Source: Streptomyces sp. KL109B (GTDB lineage Bacteria; Actinomycetota; Actinomycetes; Streptomycetales; Streptomycetaceae). Taken from it: a stretch of DNA of 64,000 nt. Positions 1 through 7,969 of this stretch are shown here, piece by piece. The notes under the pieces were generated by a model. That model was not told the DNA's origin. It saw nothing but the letters and a program-made list of their open reading frames with translations, and searched no databases. The position numbers and the translations under genes are program-made. The stretch spans positions 186,001-250,000 of the forward strand of contig NZ_JASERL010000008.1 of NCBI RefSeq assembly GCF_030766935.1. Direction: 5' to 3'. Numbering within the stretch: the stretch's first letter is position 1; each line of letters opens with the position of its first letter.

Positions 1-273
1 CGTGGTCGTCTCGATGACGCCGGCCAGCACCGGGACCCGGCCCGCCGCCGCGTCCACCGCGGCCTCCAGGGCGGTGCGGCGCTGGGTGTCCGTGAGGTAG
101 GCGGTCTCGCCGCTGGAGCCCAGCATGAACAGGCCGTGCACCCCGGCGCCGATGAGGTGCTCGGCGAGCCGCCGCACCGACGGGACGTCCACCTCGCCCT
201 CGGCGGTGAGCGGGGTGACCAGCGGCGGGACGACGCCGCGGAAGGGGGCGGGGAGCGGGGCTCGGAGAGTCAT
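1..273 (-). CDS. DapA-family aldolase, 5' part only (cut by window edge)
   Basis: The first 91 codons of a dihydrodipicolinate synthase / N-acetylneuraminate lyase family protein are visible; the gene runs off the left edge. The reading begins MTLRAPLPAPFRGVVPPLVT and contains LFMLGSSGETAYL, which carries the G-x-x-G-E phosphate/carboxylate-binding motif of the family. These TIM-barrel enzymes use a Schiff-base lysine on pyruvate or keto-sugar acids; that lysine lies outside the window, so the substrate cannot be told. The gene is divergent from a GntR/FadR-type regulator 138 bp away, the usual setting for a sugar-acid catabolic aldolase under local control. The family is clear; the reaction is unknown. 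Confidence 0.85.
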   Translation of the reverse strand, partial: MTLRAPLPAPFRGVVPPLVTPLTAEGEVDVPSVRRLAEHLIGAGVHGLFMLGSSGETAYLTDTQRRTALEAAVDAAAGRVPVLAGVIETTT

Positions 274-346
274 GGCGGTGGTCTCCAGGGTTAACGGATC
301 GTGGACGCGAACCGGACGTAGGATGTCCCATGTCCGGGTGCAGACA

Positions 347-365
347 GTGCGCCACCGTGGCGCAC
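347..365. promoter_or_regulatory. Inverted repeat, candidate operator of the GntR regulator
   Basis: GTGCGCCA-CCG-TGGCGCAC is a perfect 8-3-8 inverted repeat in the divergent region between the aldolase and the GntR gene. Outer ACA and TGT triplets extend the symmetry with a two-base slip. Its size and position suit a GntR-family dimer site controlling both directions. This is inference from position and symmetry. Confidence 0.5.
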
Positions 366-411
366 ACTGTCAAGGGTCCGAAGAGTTCGGTGGAGCACAG
401 GAGGGGCGTGC

Positions 412-1107
412 ATGCGAGCGCTGGTCGCGGACGACGCGCAGCAGAAGATCAAGGAGTTCATCGTCGAGGGCGGCCTCGGACCCGGCGACGCGCTGCCGAC
501 CGAGACCGAGCTGATGGAGCGGTTCGGCGTCAGCCGGAACTCGCTGCGCGAGGCCCTGAAGTCGCTGCAGGCCAAGCACATCGTCGAGATCCGGCGCGGA
601 TTCGGGACGTACGTCGGGTCGATGTCGCTTGAGCCGCTGATCGACGGGCTCGCGTTCCGCACCGTCGTCGGGCACCGCAGGGGCGAGGACAGCCTGCTCG
701 AACTCCTGCAGATGCGGGAGGCGTTGGAGGCGGGCCTGATGAGCAGCCTCGTCGGCAGGCTCGGCGAACCGGAGCTCGCCGTGCTCGACGGCCTCGTACG
801 ACGCATGCACGAGGAGGTCGCCGAGGGCGGGGCGATCGATGCCGCGACCGACCGGGAGTTCCATCTCGCGCTGTACGGGCCGCTGGCGAACCGGCTGCTC
901 AGCGAGTTGCTCGACGCGTTCTGGAGCGCCTTCCACCAGTCGCGGGCGCAGGACATCGGGCGCGCCCCCGAGAACTCGGACGGTGCGGAGCTGGCCCGGA
1001 TGCACGGCCGGATCGTGGACGCCGTGCGGGGCGGGGACGCGGAGGCCGCGGAGGCCGCCGTGCACTCGCACTTCGACGACATCCGCGGCCGGTTGAGCGC
1101 GCGCTGA
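412..1107 (+). CDS. GntR family transcriptional regulator, FadR/FCD type
   Basis: A 231-residue regulator with an N-terminal winged helix (about residues 5-75, including LPTETELMERFGVSRNSLRE and the wing region RRGFGTYV) and an all-helical FCD ligand domain (about 95-225). The FCD metal/ligand residues are plausibly in DREFHLAL and the final helix EAAVHSHFDDIR. The ATG start is preceded by AGGAGGGG. The divergent DapA-family aldolase gene is the likely target, so the effector is probably a sugar acid or a related metabolite. The family is certain; the ligand is inferred from the neighbour. Confidence 0.9.
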   Translation: MRALVADDAQQKIKEFIVEGGLGPGDALPTETELMERFGVSRNSLREALKSLQAKHIVEIRRGFGTYVGSMSLEPLIDGLAFRTVVGHRRGEDSLLELLQMREALEAGLMSSLVGRLGEPELAVLDGLVRRMHEEVAEGGAIDAATDREFHLALYGPLANRLLSELLDAFWSAFHQSRAQDIGRAPENSDGAELARMHGRIVDAVRGGDAEAAEAAVHSHFDDIRGRLSAR

Positions 1108-1118
1108 CCTTTAGACCG

Positions 1119-1193
1119 TTACGCGGGCCGGCTCCCGTGGTTGGCCTTGCCCTTCTTGATCCGCCACTTGCGCTTGCGCGTCTTCTTCGACAT
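1119..1193 (-). CDS. Very small ribosomal protein, bL37-like (24 aa)
   Basis: A 24-codon gene encodes MSKKTRKRKWRIKKGKANHG followed by SRPA and a TAA stop. The extreme basicity and the ending KANHGxRP match my memory of the actinobacterial large-subunit protein bL37, first seen in mycobacterial ribosome structures, whose tail reads KANHGKRPNA. Upstream is the sequence CCCAGGAC before ATG, a weak ribosome binding site. It lies between the convergent GntR gene and the YbaK-type deacylase, which runs in the same direction. Genes this short are easily missed. Confidence rests on the composition and the C-terminal motif. Confidence 0.75.
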   Translation of the reverse strand: MSKKTRKRKWRIKKGKANHGSRPA

Positions 1194-1244
1194 GTCCTGG
1201 GTATCTAGCCGAAGCGGCGGGGGCCGTCGAGGGGTGCTGCGGGG

Positions 1245-1754
1245 TCAGGCGCGTCCGACCGGAGCGAGCACGGCGTCCGTGAGCGCCGCCAAGTCCCCTG
1301 GCGCCAGCTCGACTTCGAGCCCGCGGCGGCCCGCGGAGACGCAGATCGTGTCGTGCTTCTCCGCGGTGGAGTCGATGACCGTACGCAGCTTCTTGCGCTG
1401 CCCGAGCGGGGAGATGCCGCCGCGCACGTACCCGGTCGTGCGCTCCGCGAGCGCCGGATCGGCCATCGCGGCGCGCTTGCCGCCGACCGCCGCCGCGAGC
1501 GCCTTCAGGTCGAGCTGCCCGGCCACCGGCACGACGCCCACGACGAGCCCGCCGTCCACGTCCGCGACGAGCGTCTTGAAGACCCGGTCCGGGGACACGC
1601 CCATCGCCTCGGCCGCCTCCTCGCCGTACGAGGGGTGCGCGGGGTCGTGCTCGTAGGAGTGGACGGTGAAGGGGGTGCCCGCGGCGGTCAGCGCGACGGT
1701 CGCCGGAGTGCCTCCGGACTGGCTCTGCTGCTGCTTCCTGCTCTTCTTCGCCAC
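1245..1754 (-). CDS. ybaK: Cys-tRNA(Pro) deacylase, YbaK/EbsC family
   Basis: A 169-residue protein of the YbaK/ProX editing family, which hydrolyses mischarged Cys-tRNA(Pro) in the cytoplasm. The core YbaK fold runs from about residue 18 to 165, with HDPAHPSYGEEAAEAMG near the N-terminus, VFKTLVADVDGG, the conserved basic stretch GGKRAAMAD, and GYVRGGISPLGQRK, the family's most recognisable segment. The GTG at 1754 is preceded by AAGGGA at 7 bases and is preferred over a TTG two codons upstream. The N-terminus AKKSRKQQQSQ is basic and probably disordered. The family is secure; editing specificity is inferred. Confidence 0.9.
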   Translation of the reverse strand: MAKKSRKQQQSQSGGTPATVALTAAGTPFTVHSYEHDPAHPSYGEEAAEAMGVSPDRVFKTLVADVDGGLVVGVVPVAGQLDLKALAAAVGGKRAAMADPALAERTTGYVRGGISPLGQRKKLRTVIDSTAEKHDTICVSAGRRGLEVELAPGDLAALTDAVLAPVGRA

Positions 1755-1777
1755 GTACAAGTCCCTTGTATTGCGCG

Positions 1778-2572
1778 TCAGTTGAGGCTGGTCGACTGTC
1801 GGGTGAGGTCCGTCGCCGGCAGCGAGGGCAGATGGCGGATGATCGCCGTCTCCGCGCGCAGCAGCGTCAGCTCCTCGCGCAGCCGGGACGCCACGTCCTC
1901 GGCCTGCAGCAGATGCTGCTTCGTCGGTACGTCGAGGACCGCGGCGGCCGCGACGAGATACGACACCACCGACGGCTCGTCCGGCAGCTCCGCGCCCGTC
2001 GTCAGCGAGCGCTCACGGGCGCCGGCGAGGCGCTTCTGGTACGAGCGGAACGCGCGCAGCACCCCCTCGGCGAGGGCCCCCGCCTCCTCGCCGTCCTCCT
2101 CCGGGAGCTCCTCCACCTCGGCCGTCAGATACGGGCCGGAGGCGTCGACGGAGTGCAGCTTCACCCGGCGGGTGCCGGTGGCCAGCACCTCGTACGAGCC
2201 GTCCGCGCGCTCCCTGATCGTCGCGGCGTCCGCGACGCAGCCGACGGCGTGGAAGGACGTGATCGGGTCGTCGCCGAAGCCCGCGGCAGGGCCCGAGCCC
2301 GCCTCCTTCGTCGTGATCGCGTCCGGCATGCCGGACGCGCTGGGCGCGACCTCGTGGCCGTCGCGGATCGCGACGACGACGAACTGGCGGGGCTCGTCGG
2401 ACGTCGAGGGTTCGGTCGGATCGGTGTCGGGCCCCGACGGGTCGTCGGGCGATGCCTTCAACAGGTCGCGCATCATGGCGCGATAGCGCTCCTCGAATAC
2501 GTTCAGCGGGAGCACGAGTCCCGGGAACAGCACCGAGTTGAGCGGGAACAGCGGAAGTCGGACGGTGGTCAC
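1778..2572 (-). CDS. LON peptidase N-terminal (substrate-binding) domain protein
   Basis: About 264 residues with the stand-alone LON N-terminal domain: LPLFPLNSVLFPGLVLPLNV at the start, FEERYRAMM, and a C-terminal helical part ending LLRAETAIIRHLPSLPATDL. There is no AAA+ or protease domain, so this is not Lon itself; such proteins are presumed adaptors or substrate binders. The GTG at 2572 gives the usual VTTVRLPLFPLN start; a TTG nine bases upstream would overlap the preceding stop as TTGA. Neither has a strong ribosome binding site, so translation is probably coupled to the upstream helical-repeat gene. Confidence 0.85.
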   Translation of the reverse strand: MTTVRLPLFPLNSVLFPGLVLPLNVFEERYRAMMRDLLKASPDDPSGPDTDPTEPSTSDEPRQFVVVAIRDGHEVAPSASGMPDAITTKEAGSGPAAGFGDDPITSFHAVGCVADAATIRERADGSYEVLATGTRRVKLHSVDASGPYLTAEVEELPEEDGEEAGALAEGVLRAFRSYQKRLAGARERSLTTGAELPDEPSVVSYLVAAAAVLDVPTKQHLLQAEDVASRLREELTLLRAETAIIRHLPSLPATDLTRQSTSLN

Positions 2573-2577
2573 GTCGG

Positions 2578-3594
2578 TCAAGCGTAATGGTCGTCGGACC
2601 TGGCCGGTCCGCCGCGCAGCGGCATCGTCGCCGCGACTTCGAGACGGACCTGCCCGCGCAGCTCCATGAAGTGCCACAGCGGGTCGTCCGTGAGCCGGTC
2701 CCAGGGGAACGAGGTCGCGTACGGGCCGATCAGGCGCAGCTGGTCGAGGGCGTCCTGCCAGCGCTCCAGCTCGACGAGTACGCAGGTCAACAGGTTGCGC
2801 ACCTCGGCGGGCCAGGGATCGGCGGGATCGTACGAGCGGGAGAGCTCGACGGCGAGGTCGGCGGCGGCGTCCAGGCGTTCACGCGGGATGCGCTGCTGCT
2901 TGCTCGCGGGGGACGTCAGGTACGCGAGGGCGGCGCGGACCGGGAGCGCCTTGAGCAGTGAGCCCGGCAGGGCGTCCTGCGCGGCGCGCTCCGCGAAGTC
3001 GAAGCACTCGGCGTGCGAGCCGTACCAGGCGGCGGAGAGGTAGCGCAGCGCGGCGACGTGGCAGCCGTAGTGGTGCGGGGAGCGGCGCACGGCCCGTGCC
3101 CACAGCTGCTCGAACTCGGTGTGCGGGGCGTTGGTGCCGCGGGCGTGGTCGAGGGCGATCCGCCAGGGGACCGGGTCGCGGGGCTCGCAGTCGGCCGCCG
3201 CCAGGATCAGCGGGGTGACCTCGCGGAGGAGTTCGGCGCGGGCCGGGGAGGCGAAGGCGCGGGTGACGGCGAGTTCGGCCTTGACGAGGAGGAGGTCCGG
3301 GTCGTGGGGTGACGCCTCCTGCCAGGCGTCGAACCACTCCGGGCGGGCGGCGGCGAACGTGGCGAGGACCTGCACGGCGCGGTCCCGGTTCTCCCACTCG
3401 GCGGCCTCCCGGGTCTGGGCGAGGGCCTTCGCGGCGGGGCCGTGGTCGCCGCGGCCGGCTGCCACGAGGGCCGGGGCGAGGCGGTCGTCCGGGGCGTCGA
3501 GGAGGAGGTCCTCGTCCGGAGGGAGGCCGAGGCCGAGGTGGGTGGTGTGGCGGAGCATGCGGGTGGTGCGGATGAGGGCGCGCAGGAACGGCAC
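2578..3594 (-). CDS. Conserved helical-repeat (TPR-like) protein, function unknown
   Basis: A 338-residue protein made almost entirely of predicted helices, consistent with degenerate tetratricopeptide-like repeats: pairs such as WFDAWQEASPHDPDLLLVKA, DPVPWRIALDHARG and FEQLWARAVRRSPHHYGCHV recur at 35-50 residue intervals. No catalytic motif, signal peptide or membrane segment was seen. The GTG at 3594 has AAAGGAG 7 bases upstream, a strong site that decides the start. The stop overlaps the start region of the LON-domain gene, so the two are probably co-expressed. Streptomyces genomes commonly hold similar proteins; the role is unknown. Confidence 0.8.
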   Translation of the reverse strand: MPFLRALIRTTRMLRHTTHLGLGLPPDEDLLLDAPDDRLAPALVAAGRGDHGPAAKALAQTREAAEWENRDRAVQVLATFAAARPEWFDAWQEASPHDPDLLLVKAELAVTRAFASPARAELLREVTPLILAAADCEPRDPVPWRIALDHARGTNAPHTEFEQLWARAVRRSPHHYGCHVAALRYLSAAWYGSHAECFDFAERAAQDALPGSLLKALPVRAALAYLTSPASKQQRIPRERLDAAADLAVELSRSYDPADPWPAEVRNLLTCVLVELERWQDALDQLRLIGPYATSFPWDRLTDDPLWHFMELRGQVRLEVAATMPLRGGPARSDDHYA

Positions 3595-3725
3595 GGGTGG
3601 GCTCCTTTTGCGCGGGGGCGTGGTTGCGGGTGGGTTGACGGTTGGGGGTGGGGAAAGGTTGCGCTGTGGCGGGTTTTTGGCCGGGGCGTGGTTGGCGTCC
3701 CCCTTGATGCGTGCCCGGCACCGTG

Positions 3726-3778
3726 GCTTCGGGGCTCCGCCCCGGACCCCGCTGCTCAATCGCCGCAGGGGCTTGAAA
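3726..3778. repeat. Dispersed GC-rich palindromic repeat (copy 1)
   Basis: The core CGGGGCTCCGCCCCGG is followed by ACCCCGCTGCTCAATCGCC and GCAGGGGCTTGAA. Related copies occur near 14064, 31464, 31532, 31642, 52965 and 61879. The hairpin-forming core and its location just upstream of a stop codon suggest a REP- or terminator-like element. It fills most of the gap between two same-strand genes. Confidence 0.8.
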
Positions 3779-3781
3779 TGC

Positions 3782-5368
3782 CTAGTTGCGGCGGAGGAGG
3801 CGGGTGGCGCCGGCCGCTACCGTCGTCGCCAGGGTCCAGCCGAGGAGGACCAGGATGGCGGATGCCCATTGCCAGGCGCCGTGGAACTGCCACGCGCCGG
3901 CCTGGCCGAGGTCGATGACGGGGAGGAGGAGGTCGAGGGTGAAGAGGGCCGAGTTCCAGACCGGGCCCTCGCCGGGCTTGATGCGGGGGTGCGGGGCGTG
4001 GGAGAAGGCGAGCGCGCTGACCGCCCACAACACCGCCATCCACAGCGCGGCCCGCCCGGGCCGGTACCCGTACGCCACCGTCCAGTCCTGGACGTACCCC
4101 CACACCTTCGCCGCCAGCGGCAGCGTCTCGCGGCGCCGCCGCTGCTTGGCCAGCAGCACCTCGCGCGCGTCGGAGTCCTCACCGCTGCCCCGCAGCACCA
4201 TGGCGAGCCGCTCGTACGGCTCCGGGTTGTACTCGGGTGTCGCGGCGGCGAGCCATTCGAGGCGGCGGGCGAGGGGGAAGGAGCCGGAGGGGATGAGGTT
4301 CTCGTACTGGAAGCCGCCGAGCCGGAGCTGACCGGGCCCCGGCCAGCTCGTCGACTTGTCGACCAGGTTGGTGGTGCGCGCGCCGGACAGCACGATCCGC
4401 CCGCGCCGCGGACTCTCGCACAGGAAGCGCAGCTCCGGGGTCTGCACGCGGCGCATGGAGACCTCCTGCTCGTTCTGCATCGTGAAGCGCGCCGAGTCCA
4501 GGTCGATCGCGTCGCCGAAGCGCCCGTCGTCGAGCCGCACCCCGCCCTCGCACTCGAAGCGCTGCACGCGGGTGCCGCGCGCGGGGGTGCCGCCACCGTT
4601 CAGGAGCGGCGTGCCGAGCGCGGCCGGGCCGAGGTACAGGGTCCGCTCGACCGACATCTGCGGGGCGTTCAGGGCGCGCCGCCCCTGCGTATTGCGGAGC
4701 AGGCTGCCGCGCAGGGAAAGGGAGACGCCGATCGTCGCGCCGCGCAGGCTCAGCTCGCCGTGCGTTTCGAGGAGCTCGGCCTGGAGGTCCTGGCCGACCG
4801 TGAGCCCGTCCGCCATGATCGACTTTCCGCGCCGGTCGCGGAACACGACGGCCTGGTTGAGCAGCAGGTCCGTGCCGATGTGGGCGTCCGTGAGCCGGAC
4901 CCCGTTGTGGAAGCGGCAGCGGGGGAGGTGCAGGTCGCCCTCCGTGTGGACGCGGGCGCCCTCCAGGCGCGGCACCGAACAGTCCACGAGTCGTACCGTC
5001 GTGAAGTGCGCCTCCGGCAGGAGCACCTCCTTCTCGAAGCGGCAGCCCTTCATCTCGACGTACGGGACGACCGTGCCGCCCGCGAGGTCGAGCACGTCGG
5101 TGATCTGCAGGCCGTGCAGCTTGAGCGACGAGACCCGGCCGTCGAGCGCCGGTGGCCCGGAGAGCAGCAGCCACGCCACGATCCGCGCCCGCACGCTCCG
5201 CTCGGGCCCCCACGGCTGCCCGCCGTGCGGATCGTCCCGATCGCGGTCCCCGGTACGCAGGTCGTAGACGCTTCCGTTGCGGAACGCCTGCCACATCCCG
5301 ACCTCGGCGGCGGTCAGCCCGTCCGGCACGTCCCCGTTGCTGCCATTGCCGGTCGTCCCCTCGACCAC
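3782..5368 (-). CDS. Pentapeptide-like beta-helix membrane protein, function unknown
   Basis: A 528-residue protein. About residues 70-330 show a degenerate pentapeptide/right-handed beta-helix pattern (LKLHGLQITDVLDLAGG, VEMKGCRFEKEVLLPEAHF, LRGATIGVSLSLRGSLL). The C-terminus carries probable membrane segments, including AALWMAVLWAVSALAFSHA and ASAILVLLGWTLATTVAAGA. The start is GTG with GGGGAGG about 10 bases upstream. It is divergent from hisD by 166 bp. Such oxidoreductase-annotated Streptomyces proteins have no assigned activity, and I see no cofactor motif here. The repeat region may act as a scaffold or interaction surface on the cytoplasmic side of the membrane. Confidence 0.75.
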   Translation of the reverse strand: MVEGTTGNGSNGDVPDGLTAAEVGMWQAFRNGSVYDLRTGDRDRDDPHGGQPWGPERSVRARIVAWLLLSGPPALDGRVSSLKLHGLQITDVLDLAGGTVVPYVEMKGCRFEKEVLLPEAHFTTVRLVDCSVPRLEGARVHTEGDLHLPRCRFHNGVRLTDAHIGTDLLLNQAVVFRDRRGKSIMADGLTVGQDLQAELLETHGELSLRGATIGVSLSLRGSLLRNTQGRRALNAPQMSVERTLYLGPAALGTPLLNGGGTPARGTRVQRFECEGGVRLDDGRFGDAIDLDSARFTMQNEQEVSMRRVQTPELRFLCESPRRGRIVLSGARTTNLVDKSTSWPGPGQLRLGGFQYENLIPSGSFPLARRLEWLAAATPEYNPEPYERLAMVLRGSGEDSDAREVLLAKQRRRRETLPLAAKVWGYVQDWTVAYGYRPGRAALWMAVLWAVSALAFSHAPHPRIKPGEGPVWNSALFTLDLLLPVIDLGQAGAWQFHGAWQWASAILVLLGWTLATTVAAGATRLLRRN

Positions 5369-5477
5369 GACTGTTCTGCCTCCCCCTATGGCCGGTACCG
5401 CCTACCGGTTCGTACAACCGTTCATGCCCGTTGCGTGACGGTCTGAACGCTCGTGGTCAGGTCGCCTTCGGGTGCCG

Positions 5478-5494
5478 GTATCAGCCACTGATAC
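5478..5494. promoter_or_regulatory. Perfect 7-3-7 inverted repeat before hisD
   Basis: GTATCAG-CCA-CTGATAC lies 41 bp before the hisD start in the divergent intergenic region. The symmetry and AT-rich arms in a GC-rich background suggest a protein-binding site that may control the his operon, the divergent gene or both. No regulator could be assigned. Confidence 0.45.
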
Positions 5495-5534
5495 AGGGCG
5501 CCGAGCGTAAACCCGCGTCTGAGAGAATTGTTCT

Positions 5535-6860
5535 GTGATCTCTCGAATCGATCTGCGCGGCGCCGCCCTCCCCGAGGGTCAGGCCCTGCGCTCGCTGCTG
5601 CCCCGTGCCGACTTCGACGTCGCGGCCGCCCTGGAGAAGGTGCGCCCGATCTGCGAGGACGTGCATCATCGTGGCGACGCGGCGCTGATCGAGTACGGGA
5701 AGAAATTCGACGGTGTGGAGCTGGAGTCCGTCAGGGTTCCTGCCGAGGCGCTCGACAAGGCGCTCGCCGATCTCGAACCCGCCGTGCGGGCCGCCCTTGA
5801 GGAGTCCATCCGGCGGGCCCGGATCGTCCACCGCGAGCAGCGCCGCGACAGCCACACCACGCAGGTCGTGCCCGGCGGCCGCGTCACCGAGAAGTGGGTG
5901 CCGGTCGACCGGGTCGGGCTCTACGCGCCCGGCGGCCGGTCCGTCTACCCCTCCTCCGTGATCATGAACGCGGTGCCGGCGCAGGAGGCCGGCGTCCCGT
6001 CGATCTCGCTCGCTTCCCCGGCCCAGGCCGAATTCGGCGGCCTGCCGCACCCGACGATCCTCGCGGCCTGCGCCCTGCTCGGCGTCGACGAGGTGTACGC
6101 GGCCGGTGGCGCCACGGCCGTCGCCATGTACGCGTACGGCACCGAGTCCTGCGCCCCGGCGAACATGGTGACCGGGCCAGGCAACATCTGGGTGGCCGCA
6201 GCCAAGCGCTACTTCACGGGCCGGATCGGCATCGACGCCGAGGCGGGCCCGACCGAGATCGCGGTCCTCGCCGACGCCACCGCCGACCCGGCGCACGTCG
6301 CGTCCGACCTGATCAGCCAGGCCGAGCACGACCCGCTGGCCGCGGCCGTCCTCGTCACGGACTCCGCCGAACTCGCGGACGCCGTCGAGAGGGAACTCGA
6401 ACCGCAGGTCGCCGCGACCAAGCACGTCGAGGACCGGATCGTGCCCGCGCTGAAGGGCCGGCAGTCCGCGATCGTCCTCGTCGACTCGCTCGACGACGGC
6501 CTCAAGGTCGTCGACGCGTACGGCGCCGAGCACCTGGAGATCCAGACGGCGGACGCCCCCGCCGTCGCCGACCGGGTCCGCAACGCGGGCGCAATCTTCG
6601 TGGGCCCGTGGGCGCCGGTCTCGCTCGGCGACTACGCCGCCGGGTCCAACCATGTGCTGCCGACCGGCGGTTGTGCCTGCCACTCCTCCGGCCTGTCCGT
6701 CCAGTCCTTCCTGCGCGGCATCCACATCGTCGACTACACGAAGGACGCCCTCGCCGAGGTCGCGTCCACCGTGGTGACGCTCGCCGACGCCGAGGACCTG
6801 CCGGCGCACGGCGCGGCCGTCAAGGCCCGCTTCGGATGGAAGGTTCCGCAGAGCAAGTGA
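5535..6860 (+). CDS. hisD: Histidinol dehydrogenase
   Basis: HisD (441 aa) is the last enzyme of histidine synthesis, oxidising L-histidinol to L-histidine in two NAD-dependent steps at a zinc centre. Visible family motifs include EKWVPVDRVGLYAPGG, GPTEIAVLADATADPAHVAS, the zinc/catalytic region QAEHDPLAAAVLVT and YGAEHLEIQTADA, and HSSGLSVQSFLRGIHI near the C-terminus. The GTG start has GAGAGA about 10 bases upstream. It is the first gene of a his operon; hisC begins inside its stop codon (GTGA). Length and order match the Streptomyces norm. Confidence 0.97.
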   Translation: MISRIDLRGAALPEGQALRSLLPRADFDVAAALEKVRPICEDVHHRGDAALIEYGKKFDGVELESVRVPAEALDKALADLEPAVRAALEESIRRARIVHREQRRDSHTTQVVPGGRVTEKWVPVDRVGLYAPGGRSVYPSSVIMNAVPAQEAGVPSISLASPAQAEFGGLPHPTILAACALLGVDEVYAAGGATAVAMYAYGTESCAPANMVTGPGNIWVAAAKRYFTGRIGIDAEAGPTEIAVLADATADPAHVASDLISQAEHDPLAAAVLVTDSAELADAVERELEPQVAATKHVEDRIVPALKGRQSAIVLVDSLDDGLKVVDAYGAEHLEIQTADAPAVADRVRNAGAIFVGPWAPVSLGDYAAGSNHVLPTGGCACHSSGLSVQSFLRGIHIVDYTKDALAEVASTVVTLADAEDLPAHGAAVKARFGWKVPQSK

Positions 6861-7969
6861 GCGACCGAGTGACGAACATCGACGACCTTCCCGTACGCGA
6901 CGAACTGCGCGGCAAGTCCCCCTACGGCGCACCGCAGTTGGACGTCGCCGTACGCCTGAACACGAACGAGAACCCGTACCCGCTGCCCGAGCCGCTCGTC
7001 CAGCGGATCGCCGAGCGCGTCGCCGAAGAGGCCCGGCACCTCAACCGCTACCCGGACCGGGACGCGGTCGAGCTGCGCACCGAACTCGCCAACTACCTTT
7101 CCCGTACGACCGGTTACCAGGTCACGTACGAGCAGGTGTGGGCGGCGAACGGGTCGAACGAGGTGCTCCAGCAGCTCCTCCAGGCCTTCGGCGGGCCGGG
7201 GCGCACCGCGCTCGGCTTCGAGCCCTCGTACTCGATGCACCCGCTGCTCGCCCGCGGCACCAACACCGGCTGGCTGAGCGCCCCGCGCCGCGCCGACTTC
7301 TCGCTCGACGTCCCGGCCGCCGTCGAGGCGATCCGGACGCACAAGCCGCACGTCGTCTTCATCACCAGCCCCAACAACCCGACGGGCAACGCGGTCGCGG
7401 CCGAGGACGTCCTCGCGCTGTACGAGGCCGCGGGCCGCGACGCCATAGTCGTCGTCGACGAGGCGTACACCGAGTTCAGCCACGGAGAATCGCTCCTGCC
7501 GCTGATCGAGGGCCGCCCGAACCTCGTCATCTCGCGGACGATGTCGAAGGCCTTCGGTGCGGCCGGGCTCCGGCTCGGCTACCTCGCCGCCGACCCGGCC
7601 GTCGTCGACGCCGTCCAACTGGTGCGCCTTCCCTACCACTTGTCGGCCGTGAACCAGGCGACGGCGCTCGCCGCCCTGGAGTACACCGACACGCTGCTCC
7701 AGTACGTGGAGCAGCTCAAGGCCGAACGGGACCGTGTGGTCGCCGAGTTGGAGGCGTACGGCTTCGAAGTCACCGTCGCCGACGCCAACTTCATCCAGTT
7801 CGGCGTCTTCGAAGACCCGCACGCCGTCTGGCAGTTCATCCTCGACCGCGGCGTCCTGATCCGTGACAACGGAGTCCCCGGACGGCTGCGCGTCACCGTA
7901 GGCACCCCCGAAGAGAACGACGCGTTCCTGGACGCGGCCCGCGAAGTGAAGAAGGAGTTCGGAGCATGA
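6857..7969 (+). CDS. hisC: Histidinol-phosphate aminotransferase
   Basis: HisC (370 aa) is a PLP-dependent fold-type I aminotransferase converting imidazole-acetol phosphate to histidinol phosphate. The motifs are RLNTNENPYPLPEPL, NLVISRTMSKAFGAAGLRLG (the PLP Schiff-base Lys lies in SKAFG), FITSPNNPTGN and VVVDEAYTEF. The GTG start overlaps the hisD stop by four bases, implying translational coupling; an upstream in-frame ATG inside hisD is less likely. The stop overlaps the hisB start (ATGA). Confidence 0.97.
   Translation: MSDRVTNIDDLPVRDELRGKSPYGAPQLDVAVRLNTNENPYPLPEPLVQRIAERVAEEARHLNRYPDRDAVELRTELANYLSRTTGYQVTYEQVWAANGSNEVLQQLLQAFGGPGRTALGFEPSYSMHPLLARGTNTGWLSAPRRADFSLDVPAAVEAIRTHKPHVVFITSPNNPTGNAVAAEDVLALYEAAGRDAIVVVDEAYTEFSHGESLLPLIEGRPNLVISRTMSKAFGAAGLRLGYLAADPAVVDAVQLVRLPYHLSAVNQATALAALEYTDTLLQYVEQLKAERDRVVAELEAYGFEVTVADANFIQFGVFEDPHAVWQFILDRGVLIRDNGVPGRLRVTVGTPEENDAFLDAAREVKKEFGA

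Noticed and set aside
3119..5446. A 775-codon plus-strand frame over the pentapeptide-like gene
   Set aside because: Antisense shadow; the minus-strand genes have ribosome binding sites and coherent families.
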